Source: Methylococcaceae bacterium NSM2-1 (GTDB taxonomy: Bacteria; Pseudomonadota; Gammaproteobacteria; Methylococcales; Methylomonadaceae). From it: DNA of 7,993 bases. The position numbers and the translations under genes are program-made. The notes under the pieces were generated by a model. That model was not told the origin of the DNA and searched no databases. It was given only the letters and a program-made list of their open reading frames with translations. Below, in pieces: positions 5,638 through 7,993 of the stretch. The first letter of the stretch is position 1, and each line of letters begins with the position of its first letter. Where the stretch lies: positions 1 through 7,993 of the forward strand of contig NQJI01000089.1 of the NCBI GenBank assembly GCA_002256705.1, read 5' to 3'.

Positions 5638-7707
5638 ATGAATAAGCTACTAAAACATTCCATCTGGGTACTTATCGCCATTCTCGGAGCCTCAGCCGTC
5701 GGCGGCATTGCCCTAAATCGCGGCGAAAGCATCAACGCGCTGTGGTTTATAACCGCCGCTTTGTGTGTTTACGCAATTGCCTATCGCTTTTACGCGGCGT
5801 GGATTGCCGCCACTGTGTTGATAGTCGATGACACCCGCGCAACACCGGCGGAGCGTCTGGATAACGGCCGTGATTTTGTGCCTACCAATAAATGGATAGT
5901 CTTTGGTCACCATTTCGCGGCGATTGCAGGGCCTGGACCCTTGGTCGGACCGACATTGGCTGCGCAGTTTGGTTATCTGCCGGGTACTTTGTGGATATTG
6001 TTTGGTGCGGTGTTGGGCGGTTGTGTGCAGGATATGGTGACGCTGTTTCTGTCTACCCGGCGCGATGCCAAAAGCCTGGGACAGATGGCGCGTGACGAGC
6101 TCGGATCATTGGGTGGTACGGCGGCACTGATAGGGACTTTTGCCATTATGATCATCCTGATTGCGGTGCTAGGGTTGGTGGTGGTTAACGCGATGAAGCA
6201 CAGTCCATGGGCGACTTTCACGGTATCGGCGACCATTCCGATTGCCATGATTGTGGGTGTTTACATGCGCTATTTTCGGCCCGGGCAGGTGCTGGAAGCA
6301 TCGCTATTAGGGGTAATTCTATTATTGTTGTCGGTGGCGGGTGGCCGCTTCATTGATGAACATGAGACCTTCCGCATCGTGTTCGATCACGAAGGTCTGA
6401 CACTAGCCTGGTGGGTGATGGCTTACGGTTTTGCTGCGGCTATTTTGCCGGTCTGGTTATTATTGGCGCCGCGTGATTATTTATCAACCTATATGAAGCT
6501 GGGTACTATCACGTTGTTGGCGGTAGCCATTATCATGCTGCAGCCGGAGGTGAAAATGCCCGCAATAACACAGTTTATCGACGGCACGGGGCCTATTTTC
6601 GGCGGAAAATTATTCCCGTTTGTGTTTATTACGATTGCTTGCGGAGCGATTTCCGGTTTTCACGCGCTGATTGCATCGGGCACTACACCCAAACTGCTGA
6701 GCAATGAGCGAGACATCCGCATGATCGGTTATGGCGGCATGTTGCTGGAATCGTTTGTTGCCATCATGGCAATGATAGCGGCTACCGTGCTGGACCCCGG
6801 CGTGTTTTTTGCCATCAACAGCTCGGCGGGTGTAGTAGGCGCCGATGCTGTCGATGCCGTCGCAAAAATATCTTCCTGGGGTTACCCGGTTACCGTCGAA
6901 CAAATGCAGAATCTGGCGCAGCAAATGGGTGAAGCGACGCTGTTTGCGCGTACCGGTGGCGCGCCTTCACTGGCGGTGGGTATGGCGAGTATTTTCGGCA
7001 GTGCTTTTGGGGAAAGTTTGCTGGCCTTGTGGTATCACTTTGCCATCATGTTTGAGGCCATTTTTATTCTCACTACACTGGATGCAGGAACGCGTGTAGG
7101 CCGTTTTATGTTGCAGGATATGCTCGGTAATATTTGGCCAAAAATGGGGGAAACCTCATGGACACCTTCAGTTATTCTAACCAGTGCTCTGGTGGTGTCG
7201 GCCTGGGGCTATTTTCTTTACATCGGCGTGATAGACCCGAACGGCGGGGTCAATATTTTGTGGCCGCTATTCGGCATTGCCAATCAAATGCTGGCGGCTA
7301 TAGCACTGTGCGTGGCTACAGGAATTTTCATAAAATCCGGCAAACTGCAATATGTCTGGGTGACCGGCTTACCGCTGGTATGGCTAGTAACCATTACCAG
7401 CACTGCGGCATGGCAGAAAATCGCCAGCGACGATATCCGCATAGGTTTCTTTTCCGCCGCCAACGATTTAACGGACAAGCTGGCGGCTGGCGTTTTGTCG
7501 CCGGCAAAAGCAGCTATTGCCCCTCAATTGATATTCAATCTGCATCTGGACGCGTGGTTGACGCTATTTTTTGTAAGCTTACTCTGGTTGATTGTTTTTG
7601 ATATGCTGCGCGTTTGTGTCCGTTATCTGTCAGGAAAACCAGTATTACCGCTTACAGAATCACCGCACAGCCCCAGCCGCCTGGTTGAAGATTGGGTGAG
7701 AGATTAA
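5638..7707 (+). CDS. cstA: carbon starvation protein CstA, inner-membrane transporter
   Basis: This is a multi-pass inner-membrane transporter. E. coli members (CstA, BtsT) take up pyruvate and have been linked to peptide uptake on carbon starvation. It has 689 residues (E. coli CstA 701) and matches over its length. The first membrane segment is at about 8-26, followed by ALNRGESINALW. Conserved blocks include VFGHHFAAIAGPGPLVGP (residues 88-105), LSTRRDAKSLG, LPVWLLLAPRDYLSTYMK, ITIACGAISGFHALIASGTT, FVAIMAMIAAT, LDAGTRVGRFMLQD and LWPLFGIANQMLA. Start ATG 5638 aligns with the E. coli N-terminus (MNK). The ATG at 5631 is followed by a stop after four codons, and no clear Shine-Dalgarno is seen. 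The stop overlaps the ATG of the ybdD-like gene (TAATG), indicating coupled expression. Promoter and regulator are not evident. Confidence 0.96.
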   Translation: MNKLLKHSIWVLIAILGASAVGGIALNRGESINALWFITAALCVYAIAYRFYAAWIAATVLIVDDTRATPAERLDNGRDFVPTNKWIVFGHHFAAIAGPGPLVGPTLAAQFGYLPGTLWILFGAVLGGCVQDMVTLFLSTRRDAKSLGQMARDELGSLGGTAALIGTFAIMIILIAVLGLVVVNAMKHSPWATFTVSATIPIAMIVGVYMRYFRPGQVLEASLLGVILLLLSVAGGRFIDEHETFRIVFDHEGLTLAWWVMAYGFAAAILPVWLLLAPRDYLSTYMKLGTITLLAVAIIMLQPEVKMPAITQFIDGTGPIFGGKLFPFVFITIACGAISGFHALIASGTTPKLLSNERDIRMIGYGGMLLESFVAIMAMIAATVLDPGVFFAINSSAGVVGADAVDAVAKISSWGYPVTVEQMQNLAQQMGEATLFARTGGAPSLAVGMASIFGSAFGESLLALWYHFAIMFEAIFILTTLDAGTRVGRFMLQDMLGNIWPKMGETSWTPSVILTSALVVSAWGYFLYIGVIDPNGGVNILWPLFGIANQMLAAIALCVATGIFIKSGKLQYVWVTGLPLVWLVTITSTAAWQKIASDDIRIGFFSAANDLTDKLAAGVLSPAKAAIAPQLIFNLHLDAWLTLFFVSLLWLIVFDMLRVCVRYLSGKPVLPLTESPHSPSRLVEDWVRD

Positions 7708-7904
7708 TGTCAGGCAGAATCAAAGCATTCTGGCGCATAGTGCGCAGTCTTTCAGGTGATGATGCTTATGAGCAATATCTGAAACATTATACTCAGCATC
7801 ATCAAGCCGATGCTGAGCATGAATGTCAACCTCCGTTGAGCAAGGCCGATTTTTTCAAGCAGTGGCAAGATGAAAAATGGAACGGGATCAAGCGCTGTTG
7901 TTAG
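7707..7904 (+). CDS. ybdD: YbdD/YjiX family small protein (DUF466), CstA partner
   Basis: This 65-residue protein lies directly behind cstA, as ybdD does in E. coli and yjiX behind btsT. The function is unproven; the constant pairing suggests it supports the transporter. The family pattern is visible: a short N-terminal helix, DAYEQYLKHYTQHHQAD (matching YDNYVEHMRVNHPDQ in YbdD), then LSKADFFKQWQDEKW and the terminal RCC. The chosen start is ATG 7707, overlapping the cstA stop, with GGTGAG at 7696-7701 as a plausible ribosome binding site. An upstream in-frame start would run into cstA and is not needed. It has a His-rich middle (HHQADAEHE). It ends 41 bp before the next gene. Confidence 0.9.
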   Translation: MSGRIKAFWRIVRSLSGDDAYEQYLKHYTQHHQADAEHECQPPLSKADFFKQWQDEKWNGIKRCC

Positions 7905-7945
7905 CGTATAGTTTCTCGTGTTCGCCAACGACATAAATTCACTTA

Positions 7946-7993
7946 ATGACTATCGATTATTTAATCATCGGCCAAGGGCTGGCGGGAAGCCTG
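7946..7993 (+). CDS. FAD-dependent oxidoreductase, 5' end only
   Basis: Only 16 codons are in the window, reading MTIDYLIIGQGLAGSL and still open at the right edge. A beta strand (YLIIG) runs into GxGxxG (GQGLAG), the ADP-binding turn of a Rossmann fold at the extreme N-terminus, as in DAO-type and similar FAD-dependent oxidoreductases. The substrate cannot be deduced. No Shine-Dalgarno is evident before ATG 7946. It follows the ybdD-like gene by 41 bp on the same strand with no clear terminator between, so it may share the cstA transcript. Confidence 0.65.
   Translation, partial: MTIDYLIIGQGLAGSL

Noticed and set aside
7134..7601. 155-codon ORF in another frame inside cstA
   Set aside because: It lies wholly within the well-conserved cstA coding sequence and shows no domain of its own.

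Overview
The window reads as a gammaproteobacterial chromosome segment. DnaX, YbaB, RecR, YheT and CstA all look close to their E. coli counterparts. The overall feel is of a Methylococcales-type methanotroph or a relative, but that finer placement is inference and no methane-oxidation gene is present to confirm it.

Layout. (1) 3-737, + strand: the N-terminal part of a TIR-domain/nSTAND P-loop protein, a defence-type architecture. It enters from the left edge and stops a few residues after a damaged Walker A motif, so it is a decayed or truncated remnant. (2) 790-899: the 4.5S signal recognition particle RNA (ffs), with a plausible promoter lying at the junction with the TIR remnant. (3) 934-3417: the housekeeping replication/repair block dnaX-ybaB-recR. 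dnaX is split between two reading frames near position 1755, where about 31 nt appear to be missing compared with E. coli. (4) 3523-3861: a histidine-triad nucleotide hydrolase (HinT type). (5) 3998-5011, - strand: a YheT-type alpha/beta hydrolase, convergent with hinT. (6) 5012-5637: 626 bp without a recognisable gene, holding a 26-bp imperfect inverted repeat and two doubtful small ORFs. (7) 5638-7904: cstA followed by an overlapping ybdD-like gene, a carbon-starvation/pyruvate-transport module. (8) 7946 to the right edge: the first 16 codons of a probable FAD-dependent oxidoreductase.

Working together: dnaX (clamp-loader subunit), ybaB (nucleoid protein) and recR (recombinational repair) form the conserved replication/repair operon, and ffs sits immediately upstream without an obvious terminator between them. 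cstA and the ybdD-like gene form a transporter plus small partner protein. No complete new system is visible. The points most worth attention are the broken dnaX, the TIR/nSTAND remnant ending at the ffs promoter, and the inverted repeat upstream of cstA.
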